The position numbers were made by a program, and so were the translations under genes. A DNA stretch of 64,000 bases, taken from positions 1,240,001-1,304,000 of the forward strand of contig NZ_CP134400.1 in assembly GCF_002968285.2 (NCBI RefSeq), written 5' to 3'. Shown in pieces: positions 9,003 through 16,749 of this stretch (positions within the stretch are counted from its first letter, which is position 1; each line of letters opens with the position of its first letter). Below the pieces are notes generated by a model. The model had not been told where the DNA came from and ran no database searches. It saw only the letters and a program-made list of their open reading frames with translations. The stretch comes from Mycobacterium sp. ITM-2016-00318 (GTDB lineage: Bacteria; Actinomycetota; Actinomycetes; Mycobacteriales; Mycobacteriaceae).

Positions 9003-9229
9003 ACCTTTTCGATGTCGGGCAGCTTCCAGGTCCTGTCGAACAGCGGCTCGTCCGGCCCGCGCCTCCAGTGCACGGCGGTGCACTGACCGATCGGCGATCT
9101 CGGCCGGATTCGACGGCGGACCCGATGCCGGTTCATGTCGCTGCCACAGAGTTCGCATCTGGCGTCTCCCACGTCGGTGCCGACATTCAGCCGCAGGTGG
9201 CGCTGCGCGAGGGTGTTTGTCGGGCCCAC
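8993..9229 (-). CDS. Possible small Cys-containing protein, divergent from the HNH gene
   Basis: A 78-codon frame starting with GTG, not an obvious shadow because the opposite strand is intergenic. The product has a C-x-x-C pair (CELCGSDM), a basic patch (NRHRVRRR), a further Cys (QCTAVHW) and an ordered-looking tail ending LPDIEK. This could be a tiny zinc-binding protein. Its stop lies 10 bases inside the end of imuB (convergent overlap). The start is 9 bases from a perfect LexA box, and a TAGGTT hexamer on this strand (9247-9242) is placed to give a very short leader. I do not recognise the family; coding status is uncertain. Confidence 0.4.
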   Translation of the reverse strand: MGPTNTLAQRHLRLNVGTDVGDARCELCGSDMNRHRVRRRIRPRSPIGQCTAVHWRRGPDEPLFDRTWKLPDIEKVHS

Positions 9230-9233
9230 CGGG

Positions 9234-9254
9234 TAGGTTCGAACCTATGTTCGA
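9234..9254 (+). promoter_or_regulatory. Perfect LexA box overlapping -10 and start codon of the HNH gene
   Basis: TCGAAC-CTAT-GTTCGA (9239-9254) is a full match to the mycobacterial LexA operator. The ATG of the HNH gene (9247) lies inside it. TAGGTT (9234-9239) ends 7 bases before that ATG, a leaderless -10 arrangement. TAGGTTCGAACCTA (9234-9247) is itself a perfect palindrome, so the same -10 hexamer is offered on both strands. Confidence 0.85.
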
Positions 9255-10818
9255 TAATCTCGCGCCGACCGAGTTGGTGGTGGCGATCGCCGATTCGCAA
9301 CGCCAGGAATCGATGGTGATGGCGCAGCGGATGGCGGCGGTGGCCGAACTGTTGGCTCAGCGGACCGCCGAGATCCATGACGAGGATCCCGATCCGGGAT
9401 ACATGATTGTGACGGGCTTTCAGCGCACCACCGCCGAGGTTGCCGCGGCGATGAATCTGTCTGCCTCCGCGGCCTGCTTCGTGGTCTCCCACGCCCACAC
9501 GCTTGCGGAGCGGCTGCCGAAGGTGGCGGCGGTGCTCGCGATGGGTGATACCGACTGGCGCACGGTGAAGCTGATCATCACCCGCACCGAGTTCGTCAGC
9601 GACAGCGTGATCGGGCGCCTAGACAAGCAGTTGGCCAACCGGATAGCGAAGTGGCGCTGCTGGTCACGCAAACGGATCATCAACGCCGTCGACGCCACGG
9701 TGCGCACGATGGATCCCGACGCGATCCTCGAACGTCTGCGCCGGGAGGACAAGCGCCACGTCGGCGTGACCCCGCAGAGTGACGGCACCGCCAAAGTGGA
9801 GGGCGTCCTCGCCGCGGAAGCCGGGATGGCATTCGACAAGCGGCTCGCCGAGCTGGCCGACGGCGTGTGCCGTGCCGACCCACGTACCCGTGATCAGCGG
9901 CGCGCCGATGCCATGGAGGCGATGGCTGAACGGCGCGCGCTTGTCTGCCTGTGCGGCGCCGACGACTGCCCCAACCGTTCGGACGAACCTGCGCCCGCAA
10001 GGAGGATCATGGTCAACGTCATTGCCGGAGCGGAGACGGTTCTCGGCGGCGGCGACGCGCCCGGCTACATCGAGGGCTACGGCGTGATCGACGCCGAGCA
10101 GGTCCGTTCACTCGCCGAGAAGGCGCACCTGCGGACACTCGAGGAACCCGCCGTCAGCGACGCTGAAGCGCTGCGTTACCAGCCCACCGCCGCGGTGGAA
10201 CGGTGGGTGCGGATGCGCGATCTGACATGCCGCTTTCCCGGGTGCGATCGTGCGGCGGTGATCTGCGATGTGGACCACACCATTCCGTTCAACCGCGCCG
10301 ACCCGCGAAACGGCGGTCCGACGGTTCCGTGGAACCTCAAGTGCCTCTGCCGTGAACACCATCGGGACAAGACCTTCGTCGACGGCTGGCGCGATGAGCA
10401 ACTTCGCGACGGCACGGTGATCTGGACGTCGCCAACCGGTGAGGTGTATCGCACCGCGCCCGGCGGCGTGGACCTGTTTCCCGACATGGCGACATCCACC
10501 GCCTGTCAGGAGCCGAAGCCAAGTCGCCGCAACCGATCCCGCGATCGAGCAGCCCGGATCGCCCGCATTCGTCAGCGGAATCGCATCCAGCGGCCGATCA
10601 ACGAGGCTCATCGCCGCCTTCAGCAGGCGCGCCGTCGAGAGATCGGTTACCGCAAGCACCGCAACCACATGCGCAAGATGCTGTTCCTCCTCAAAGGAAG
10701 ATCAAGCACCAGCCCGTTCTGTGCCTGGATCAACGATCCGTTCGAACCCGAAGAGCTACCACCGGATTGGCAGCCACCGCCCCAACCGCCGCCGCTTCGC
10801 GATGACCCACCTTTCTAG
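9247..10818 (+). CDS. 13E12-repeat-family HNH endonuclease-like protein (DUF222 + HNH)
   Basis: A 523-residue protein of the mycobacterial 13E12 family. An N-terminal alpha-helical DUF222-type region (about 1-300) is followed by a C-terminal HNH nuclease domain at about 328-375, with CRFPGCD, the histidine pair context VDHTIPF and CREHH metal/catalytic residues. The basic tail (about 420-500) is Arg/Gln-rich. An upstream in-frame extension exists but is excluded, because the ATG sits 7 bases after a TAGGTT -10, consistent with a leaderless mRNA. A perfect LexA box covers this start. Several 13E12 genes in M. tuberculosis are known LexA targets. The biological role of the family is not settled. 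It lies between the two mutasome loci, which may be chance or regulatory grouping. Confidence 0.9.
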   Translation: MFDNLAPTELVVAIADSQRQESMVMAQRMAAVAELLAQRTAEIHDEDPDPGYMIVTGFQRTTAEVAAAMNLSASAACFVVSHAHTLAERLPKVAAVLAMGDTDWRTVKLIITRTEFVSDSVIGRLDKQLANRIAKWRCWSRKRIINAVDATVRTMDPDAILERLRREDKRHVGVTPQSDGTAKVEGVLAAEAGMAFDKRLAELADGVCRADPRTRDQRRADAMEAMAERRALVCLCGADDCPNRSDEPAPARRIMVNVIAGAETVLGGGDAPGYIEGYGVIDAEQVRSLAEKAHLRTLEEPAVSDAEALRYQPTAAVERWVRMRDLTCRFPGCDRAAVICDVDHTIPFNRADPRNGGPTVPWNLKCLCREHHRDKTFVDGWRDEQLRDGTVIWTSPTGEVYRTAPGGVDLFPDMATSTACQEPKPSRRNRSRDRAARIARIRQRNRIQRPINEAHRRLQQARRREIGYRKHRNHMRKMLFLLKGRSSTSPFCAWINDPFEPEELPPDWQPPPQPPPLRDDPPF

Positions 10819-10859
10819 TCTCCTTTTCAGCCGCCGGACTTGCAGAATCGATAGCGTCG

Positions 10860-11209
10860 AGAGGTAGGCGGCTTTCGGCGACGGTTATCCCGTTGCGGTC
10901 GTGGAGAATCCCACCCTGTCGCTGCACGATGACGCCGAAGTCGTGCGACGTGCCATCAACGCATCTTGGCCGACGTACAGGTGCCGTGGGGCGTCAACGC
11001 CATGGCTGAGTCGGTCGACGTGCCCGCATGGCTCGATAAACCAAGCTGGTATCTGCTCGCATCCGAGGACCGCATGATCCCCCCGTCTGCCCAGCTTGCG
11101 ATGGCGCAACGGGCCGGCGCAACCACGGTCGAGGTGGCCGCCAGCCGTGCCGTCTACATGTCACAGCCCCCGCGCTGTTGCGGCGATCATTCGCCAGGCG
11201 TGCGGCTAA
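10860..11209 (+). pseudogene. Decayed alpha/beta hydrolase with internal deletion
   Basis: Two pieces of one alpha/beta hydrolase are recognisable in different frames. An N-terminal strand-helix piece (GYPVAVVENPTLSLHDDA, from about 10883) runs directly into the C-terminal third (ADVQVPWGVNAM, then KPSWYLLASEDRMIPPSAQ, from about 10966). The middle, which should carry the GxSxG nucleophile, is missing. The expected catalytic His in the S-H-A-V-Y motif is an Arg. A one-base frameshift then separates the SQP motif from the final AVAAIIRQA, which ends in TAA at 11207-11209. No start codon region is clear. The remnant ends against the convergent iunH gene, sharing its last bases. Confidence 0.75.
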
Positions 11210-12243
11210 GCCAGAGTTCGAGCGAACTGGCCGACGCGGGAGATGAATCGCTCGAAGAAGGCGCCGGGGTCGACGTCAACGCCGATGAGCGCGTTGGGCT
11301 CCCGGCCCCAGCGCCCCGACCAGTCGGCAATGGTCATGCCGCGCGTCAGCGTGCCGGTCAACTCGACGTCGACGGTGGCAGGCCTCGTCCGCACCAATTC
11401 CGGGTCCAGCGCGACGGCGGCGGCCAGCGGATCGTGCAGATGCGCGAGAAAGCCCTCGTCCTGGTCGAAGTGGAACTCGAAGTAGAACCGCATCGCATCT
11501 TCGAGCACCCGGATCAACGGGTTCGCCGCGGCCGATCGGGTGCCGCGCTCGTCGAGCACACTCATCGGTGCGGATGAGGATTTCGCCTCCGTGGCCAACC
11601 GACCCAGAAGTGCCGGTGTCATCGCGATGTTCTCCGTGAGGTTCAGCCCCAGCACGATCGGCAGGTGTTGCGGCCGATCGAGTCCCCATGCGGCCGACCA
11701 GACGTTGAACACCTCATGCGCGGACTCGGGATCGACGCTGATGTTCCATTCGGCGACGGGCGTCGTATTTCCGCGGTATTCGAACGCGCCGCCCATGATG
11801 ACCAGCCGCCGCAGCAGTGTCGGCAACGCGGGCTCCTGCCGGAGCGCGAGCGCCAGATTGGTCAGCGGGCCGGTCGCCACCGCGATCAGCTCGCCGGGAT
11901 AGGCCTGCGCGGCCCCGATCCACGCCTGCGCTGCGTCGTACTCCGCGAGCCGGCGTTGCGTGGAAGGCAGGGTGGCATAGCCCAGCCCTTGCGGGCCGTG
12001 CGTGTCCTCGGCGGTGCGAAGCGGCGTGCTCAGGGGCTGCTCGGCTCCCTTTGACACCGGGACACCGTCTACCCGGCACAACTCGAGCAGACCGAGGTTG
12101 TTCTCGCAGACCTGTTGTACCGGAACGTTTCCCGCGGTCGAGGCGATACCCACCAGCTCGGCGTCGGCACTTCCGAACAGATAGGCCAACGCCATCGCGT
12201 CGTCCACACCCGTGTCGACGTCTGCGAAGACGGGCTGCGGCAC
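11206..12243 (-). CDS. iunH: Inosine-uridine preferring nucleoside hydrolase
   Basis: A 345-residue nucleoside hydrolase. The N-terminal calcium-binding signature is intact: D8, D10, D14, D15 in DVDTGVDD. Other family features follow, including an N-terminal beta-alpha fold, the MGGAF segment and a late HDPLAAAVALDP motif with the active-site His/Asp. It cleaves the N-glycosidic bond of ribonucleosides to base and ribose for salvage in the cytoplasm. The GTG start shares one base with the acrA1 stop (TAGTG), so translation is coupled. The gene corresponds to Rv3393 in M. tuberculosis, where acrA1 is also close. Functional linkage to the reductase is not obvious. Confidence 0.9.
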   Translation of the reverse strand: MPQPVFADVDTGVDDAMALAYLFGSADAELVGIASTAGNVPVQQVCENNLGLLELCRVDGVPVSKGAEQPLSTPLRTAEDTHGPQGLGYATLPSTQRRLAEYDAAQAWIGAAQAYPGELIAVATGPLTNLALALRQEPALPTLLRRLVIMGGAFEYRGNTTPVAEWNISVDPESAHEVFNVWSAAWGLDRPQHLPIVLGLNLTENIAMTPALLGRLATEAKSSSAPMSVLDERGTRSAAANPLIRVLEDAMRFYFEFHFDQDEGFLAHLHDPLAAAVALDPELVRTRPATVDVELTGTLTRGMTIADWSGRWGREPNALIGVDVDPGAFFERFISRVGQFARTLA

Positions 12244-14258
12244 TACCAGTGCACCCCGGGCACCGACCGGACCGCGCGCTTGATCGGGCTCGGCACCCGC
12301 ACGTTCGCCACCGCCCGGCTCGGCCGACGCGGCCGCCGCGGCGGCGTGCGCGGGGCTTCGTCCGCATCGAGGCCGCGCGCTGCCGCCGAGTCCGGATAGC
12401 CCAGGTAGATCTGGTGCAGAACTCGTCGCGACAGCTTCGGCGTGAAGTACATGCCGACATCGGCGAGCGTGCCGATCGGAGTGTCGATCCGTGCGGGCTT
12501 CTCGACGAGGCCGCGCACCACCATCGCCGCCGCGTGTTCCGTGGTGATCGGGGGCATCGGATTGAGCCTGCGGGACGGCGCGATCATCGGCGTCTTGACC
12601 AGCGGCATGTGAATGTTTGTGAACGTAATATGGTCCGAAAGCGTTTCCGTGCCAACCACTTCTGCGAACGCATCGAGCGCGGCCTTGGTCGGGATGTAGG
12701 CGCTGTACTTGGGACTGCTGGCCTGAACGCCTGCGCTGGACACGTTCACCACGTGGCCGAAGCGGCGTTCGCGCCAGTGCGGCAGCAGTGCGAGCACCAT
12801 GCGGACCGAGCCGAAGTAGTTGACCGCCATCACACGCTCGTAGTCGTGGAGCCGGTCGGTGGAGGCTGAGATCGATCGGCGGATCGAGCGCCCAGCGTTG
12901 TTGACGAGGTAGTCCACGTGCCCGAAGCGGCCGAGGATGTCCTTGACGGTGTGTTCGACGGACGCCGAGTCGGTCACATCACACGTGAAGGCATATGCGC
13001 GACCACCCATTTCGTGGATCTCGGCGACCAGATCGTCGAGCGCCTCGGCGTTGCGGGCCAACGCGAAGATCGTCGCGCCGCGTTCGGCAACCGCGACCGC
13101 CGACGCCCGGCCGATCCCGCTGGATGCGCCGGTGATGATGACGTGCTTGCCCACCAGCGGCCCCGCCGGGTCGTCCCTGCGTGCTCGATCGGAGTCGAGG
13201 TTCTCAGCCCAGTACCGCCACAGCTTAGGTGCGTAGGACGAGAACTGCGGGACCGCTATCCCGCTGCCTTGCAACGCTTCCCCAGTGTTGTCGGCGGTGA
13301 AGGTCGGCATCAGGTCGACGACGTCGAGAATCTCGGCCGGGATGCCCAGCTGCGTGACGGCCATGTTGCGTAGCACCTTAGCGCGACCGGTCGCACGGAG
13401 GATCGGGGTGGCCGCGCCACGTGGCAGCGAGCCCCGCAGCGGTGGCAGTCCCGCCGCCTTCGCGATGCCCCGGTAGATGCCGCGTAGGCCGATGCTCTCG
13501 GGTGCGGTGAGGTGGAACGTCTGACCGTCGCGCTCAGGTACGTGCATCAGTTCGGTGAGGGCGTCGACCACATAGTCGACGGGCACGATGTTGGAGCGTC
13601 CGATATCGGGCAGCATGATCGGGGTGAACGACGGCAGCACCGCCAGCCTCCGCAGAATGGGGAAGAAGTAGTACGGGCCGTCGACCTTGTCCATCTCGCC
13701 GGAGCGCGAATCACCCACCACCACGGCGGGCCGGTACACGCGGTAGCGCAGCCCGGGCTCCGACCGCACCAGCATCTCGGCCTCGAACTTGGCCTGGTGA
13801 TACGGCGTCGGCAGATCCTGGCCGATGTCGAAATCCTTTTCGGTGTACTCGCCGCGGTGTGTGCCCGCCACCGCGATCGACGACACATGATGCAGGGTCG
13901 CGTTGAGCCTGCACGCGAGCGCGATCACGGCCCTCGTGCCCTCTACGTTGGCGGCCCGCTGGACGGCCTCGGAGACGGTGATGTCGTAGATCGCGGCGCA
14001 GTGCACCACGTGATCGACGGATCCGAGCTCGGCCAGAGTCTCATCGGAGAGGGCCAGTCCGTCCGCGGTGAGGTCGCCCACGAGCGGCTTCGCCCGATCA
14101 CCCCACGGTGCGTCGCCCCGCGACGCCAGTTTCTCGAACCTCGTCAGGGACTCTCTGCGGACCAGCACCCATACCTCGGAATCGGGTGCACGATCCAGAA
14201 TTCGCGACACGGCACGGCGGCCAATAAACCCGGTACCGCCGGTAACGACATAGCGCAT
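12243..14258 (-). CDS. acrA1: Two-domain fatty acyl-CoA reductase (AcrA1-like)
   Basis: A 671-residue fusion. The N-terminal domain (1 to about 370) is an extended-SDR acyl-CoA reductase beginning MRYVVTGGTGFIG, with the Y-x-x-x-K motif at YHQAK. The C-terminal domain (about 375-600) is a classical SDR with TGASSGIG, NNAG, a catalytic Ser (NVSSAG) and YIPTK. This architecture fits the mycobacterial AcrA1/Rv3391 enzymes, which reduce fatty acyl-CoA to aldehyde and on to alcohol for wax-type lipids. The frame is open further upstream, but the Rossmann fold begins at this ATG. It is translationally coupled to iunH. A MarR gene ends 53 bases upstream and may be co-transcribed. Confidence 0.9.
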   Translation of the reverse strand: MRYVVTGGTGFIGRRAVSRILDRAPDSEVWVLVRRESLTRFEKLASRGDAPWGDRAKPLVGDLTADGLALSDETLAELGSVDHVVHCAAIYDITVSEAVQRAANVEGTRAVIALACRLNATLHHVSSIAVAGTHRGEYTEKDFDIGQDLPTPYHQAKFEAEMLVRSEPGLRYRVYRPAVVVGDSRSGEMDKVDGPYYFFPILRRLAVLPSFTPIMLPDIGRSNIVPVDYVVDALTELMHVPERDGQTFHLTAPESIGLRGIYRGIAKAAGLPPLRGSLPRGAATPILRATGRAKVLRNMAVTQLGIPAEILDVVDLMPTFTADNTGEALQGSGIAVPQFSSYAPKLWRYWAENLDSDRARRDDPAGPLVGKHVIITGASSGIGRASAVAVAERGATIFALARNAEALDDLVAEIHEMGGRAYAFTCDVTDSASVEHTVKDILGRFGHVDYLVNNAGRSIRRSISASTDRLHDYERVMAVNYFGSVRMVLALLPHWRERRFGHVVNVSSAGVQASSPKYSAYIPTKAALDAFAEVVGTETLSDHITFTNIHMPLVKTPMIAPSRRLNPMPPITTEHAAAMVVRGLVEKPARIDTPIGTLADVGMYFTPKLSRRVLHQIYLGYPDSAAARGLDADEAPRTPPRRPRRPSRAVANVRVPSPIKRAVRSVPGVHW

Positions 14259-14311
14259 CCGGTCATGCTCGTCCGCAGCCCGGCAAACGTCAACGCATTG
14301 TGACGCGTCGG

Positions 14312-14863
14312 TCAGTCCAGGCCGGTCGGCGCGGACTCGTATGACCGGTCGCGATCGCCGGCGGAAGCGCGGACCCGCGCGATGGCGGCGGTCAAGGAAC
14401 GGGCCTGTGAGGCGGGCAGTCCGGGAAGTCCGAAATCGACACGGGCGAGGGCCTCGGTGGCCCTGTCGGCCACCTTCCGACCCTCCTCGGTGACCGTCAC
14501 CACCCTGGCCCGCCGGTCCCTGGGGTGAGAGACCCGCTTGACCAGTTGCTTGGCCTCCAACCGCTCGACACTCAGCGTGACCGTGGTCGGGTGCACCATC
14601 AGATGCCACGCCAGCCTGCTCAGCAGCCGTGTGCCGGTCTCGCTGAGCTGCAGCGCTTTAAGAATCTGGTAGTCGGTGACGCTGAGGTTGACCTCGCTGC
14701 GAAGACAACCGTCGATCGAAGTGGTCATCAGATGGTGCAGCCGCAGCACCGACGTCATCGCCAGGAAACCCGTGGGATCCTCCTCGCTCTGTTGCTCCCA
14801 GTAATAACGCATCCATTGCAGAGGATCGTGTTGTTGCGTTGCCGTCAGCGCCTGAATCACCAT
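14312..14863 (-). CDS. MarR-family transcriptional regulator
   Basis: A 183-residue winged-helix protein. The recognition helix region (RLAWHLMVHPTTVTLSVERL) and the wing with the DRRARVV motif are typical of MarR. Such dimers repress nearby genes and respond to small, often lipophilic or phenolic ligands. It lies directly upstream of acrA1 on the same strand and diverges from the dehydratase htdY, with only 81 bases between. A GC-rich palindrome in that gap is a candidate operator. Inference: it controls both the acyl reductase and the dehydratase. Confidence 0.85.
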   Translation of the reverse strand: MVIQALTATQQHDPLQWMRYYWEQQSEEDPTGFLAMTSVLRLHHLMTTSIDGCLRSEVNLSVTDYQILKALQLSETGTRLLSRLAWHLMVHPTTVTLSVERLEAKQLVKRVSHPRDRRARVVTVTEEGRKVADRATEALARVDFGLPGLPASQARSLTAAIARVRASAGDRDRSYESAPTGLD

Positions 14864-14905
14864 GTACCGATAGCCAAAAAAAGGCCGCTCAATCCTTGCG
14901 CGACC

Positions 14906-14922
14906 CGGACGGATATCGTCCG
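14906..14922. promoter_or_regulatory. Candidate MarR operator between marR and htdY
   Basis: CGGACG-GATAT-CGTCCG is an inverted repeat with perfect 6-base arms, lying in the 81-base divergent spacer. Its position suits autoregulation of the MarR gene and control of htdY. The assignment is positional only. Confidence 0.4.
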
Positions 14923-14944
14923 AGTCGACCCGAAGGGAGTGTCA

Positions 14945-15814
14945 ATGCCGATCGACCCCAACGCGATAGGCGCGAAAACGGAGCCGCACATCTTCGAGTG
15001 GACCGATCGGGACACGATGCTGTACGCGCTCGGCGTCGGCGCCGGCCTCGATGATCTTGCGTTCACCACGGAGAACAGCCACGACATCCCGCAGCAGGTG
15101 CTGCCTACGTATGCCGTGATCGCATGCACCGGCTTCGCGGCGGCAGGCAAAATCGGCTCGTTCAACTTCGCGATGCTGCTGCACGGATCCCAGCAGATCC
15201 GGCTGTTCGAACCGCTGCCCGCCGCCGGGAAGCTGAGCGTTGTCGGCGAGGTCGCCGACATCCAGGACAAGGGTGAGGGCAAGAACGCCGTCGTCATGCT
15301 GAAGGCGACCGGCACCGACCCGGACACCGGGAAGGTCGTCGCGGAGACGATGTCGACCGCGGTCATCCGTGGCGAGGGCGGCTTCGGCGGACAACCGGGC
15401 CAGCGCCCCGTGGCACCCGAGATTCCCGACCGCGAACCCGATGCGAAGATCGCGCTGCCGACCCGCGAAGACCAGGCGCTGATCTACCGGCTGTCCGGCG
15501 ACCGCAACCCGCTCCACAGCGACCCGTGGTTCGCACGCGAACTCGCTGGGTTCCCGAAGCCCATCCTGCACGGGCTGTGCACCTACGGGGTCGCCGGACG
15601 GGCGCTCGTCGGTGAGCTCGGCGGCGGTGACGCGACGAAGGTCACCGCGATCGCATCGCGCTTCACGTCACCGGTGTTTCCCGGGGAGACGCTGACGACC
15701 TCGATCTGGCGTACCGAGGGGGGCCGTGCGGTGTTCCGCACCGAGGCGGCGGGCCGGGACGGATCGGATGCGCGGTTGGTGCTCGAGGACGGCGTCGCCG
15801 AATACACCGACTGA
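14945..15814 (+). CDS. htdY: MaoC-like (R)-3-hydroxyacyl thioester dehydratase (HtdY-like)
   Basis: A 289-residue double hot-dog dehydratase. The hydratase motif with catalytic Asp/His is at residues 181-192 (YRLSGDRNPLHS, D186 and H191). The N-terminal half is the degenerate hot-dog repeat. Length and sequence match HtdY/Rv3389c of M. tuberculosis, which hydrates or dehydrates (3R)-hydroxyacyl chains on CoA or ACP. The frame extends far upstream across the MarR gene, but an AGGGAGTG Shine-Dalgarno precedes the ATG chosen here. It is divergent from MarR and acrA1, suggesting shared control of a lipid step. A USP gene follows 20 bases downstream. Confidence 0.88.
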   Translation: MPIDPNAIGAKTEPHIFEWTDRDTMLYALGVGAGLDDLAFTTENSHDIPQQVLPTYAVIACTGFAAAGKIGSFNFAMLLHGSQQIRLFEPLPAAGKLSVVGEVADIQDKGEGKNAVVMLKATGTDPDTGKVVAETMSTAVIRGEGGFGGQPGQRPVAPEIPDREPDAKIALPTREDQALIYRLSGDRNPLHSDPWFARELAGFPKPILHGLCTYGVAGRALVGELGGGDATKVTAIASRFTSPVFPGETLTTSIWRTEGGRAVFRTEAAGRDGSDARLVLEDGVAEYTD

Positions 15815-15834
15815 GCAGGCGCCGGTGGTAGAGG

Positions 15835-16713
15835 ATGTCCATCATGAAGCTGGTCGTGGGATACCTGGCCACACCCGGTGGGGCGGACGCGGTGGCTCTC
15901 GGCGTTCGGTTGGCCCGGACGCTGGGCGCCGAGTTGGAGTTGTGCATCGTTCTGCCTGCCGACCGCGGCGGCGTCGCCCGCCTTTCGGTCGGCGACTTCG
16001 ACGCCCTACTCAGCGAGCAGGCGCAGAAGTGGCTCGACGAGGCTGCCGTGCCAAGCGACGTCGTCGCGCGCAGCCACGTGAGTTTCGCCGAGTCGTTCGC
16101 CGACGGCCTGATCAATGAGATCGCCCGGCTCGAGGCCGACGCCATCGTGGCGGGCGGCGCGGGAGGCGGGCTGGCGGGGCCGTTGTCGCTGGGATCGGTC
16201 GTCAACGAGCTCCTGCACTCGTCTCCGGTTCCTGTCGCGGTCGCGCCGCGAGGCACCCGCCACTCCGACGTCGAACGGGTTCGCGAGGTGACGTGCGCGA
16301 TCGGCGAGCGTGAGGGTGCAGACCTGTTGCTGCGCACCGCGGTTCGTTTCAGCAAGGCGGCGGGCACACCGTTACGACTGGCCTCGCTCGTCGCCCTCGA
16401 TCCGACGTTCGGTCAGCTGCGCGGTGACCCCGATGCCGTGCGCGAGCGGGCGCTGGCGCATGCGCAGCAGACGTTGGAAGCCGCCAAAGAAGCGCTGTCC
16501 GAGGCGATTCCGGTGACGTCGACGATCGTCGACGGGCCGACGGTCGAGGATGCGGTCAGCAAGCTCGACTGGCGCGACGGCGACCTGATCATGGTCGGGT
16601 CGAGCCGGCTCAGCGCGCCCAAGCGGCTGTTTCTCGGCTCGACGGCGGCCAAGATGCTGCGCGTCCTCGACGTGCCGATGATGGTCGTGCCGCGAGACCA
16701 ACTCGAGGGCTGA
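15835..16713 (+). CDS. Tandem universal stress protein
   Basis: A 292-residue protein with two USP domains (about 3-140 and 150-290). The second ends with the ATP-binding-type signature GSSRLSAPKRLFLGSTAAKML followed by VPMMVVP. The first has a GAGGGLAGPLSLGSV variant. USPs bind ATP or other nucleotides and modulate growth under stress. Two ATGs are possible (15835 and 15844). It probably follows htdY in one transcript. The gene ends 7 bases before the LexA box of dnaE2. Confidence 0.85.
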   Translation: MSIMKLVVGYLATPGGADAVALGVRLARTLGAELELCIVLPADRGGVARLSVGDFDALLSEQAQKWLDEAAVPSDVVARSHVSFAESFADGLINEIARLEADAIVAGGAGGGLAGPLSLGSVVNELLHSSPVPVAVAPRGTRHSDVERVREVTCAIGEREGADLLLRTAVRFSKAAGTPLRLASLVALDPTFGQLRGDPDAVRERALAHAQQTLEAAKEALSEAIPVTSTIVDGPTVEDAVSKLDWRDGDLIMVGSSRLSAPKRLFLGSTAAKMLRVLDVPMMVVPRDQLEG

Positions 16714-16720
16714 CTCGATA

Positions 16721-16743
16721 TCGAACACCTGTTCGAGTACGCT
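16721..16743 (+). promoter_or_regulatory. Perfect LexA box and -10 hexamer of dnaE2
   Basis: TCGAAC-ACCT-GTTCGA (16721-16736) is a full match to the mycobacterial SOS operator. It is followed at once by TACGCT (16738-16743), which ends 6 bases before the dnaE2 ATG and suggests a leaderless transcript. LexA bound here would cover the promoter. DnaE2 induction by DNA damage is well established in M. tuberculosis. Confidence 0.9.
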
Positions 16744-16749
16744 GGTGGG

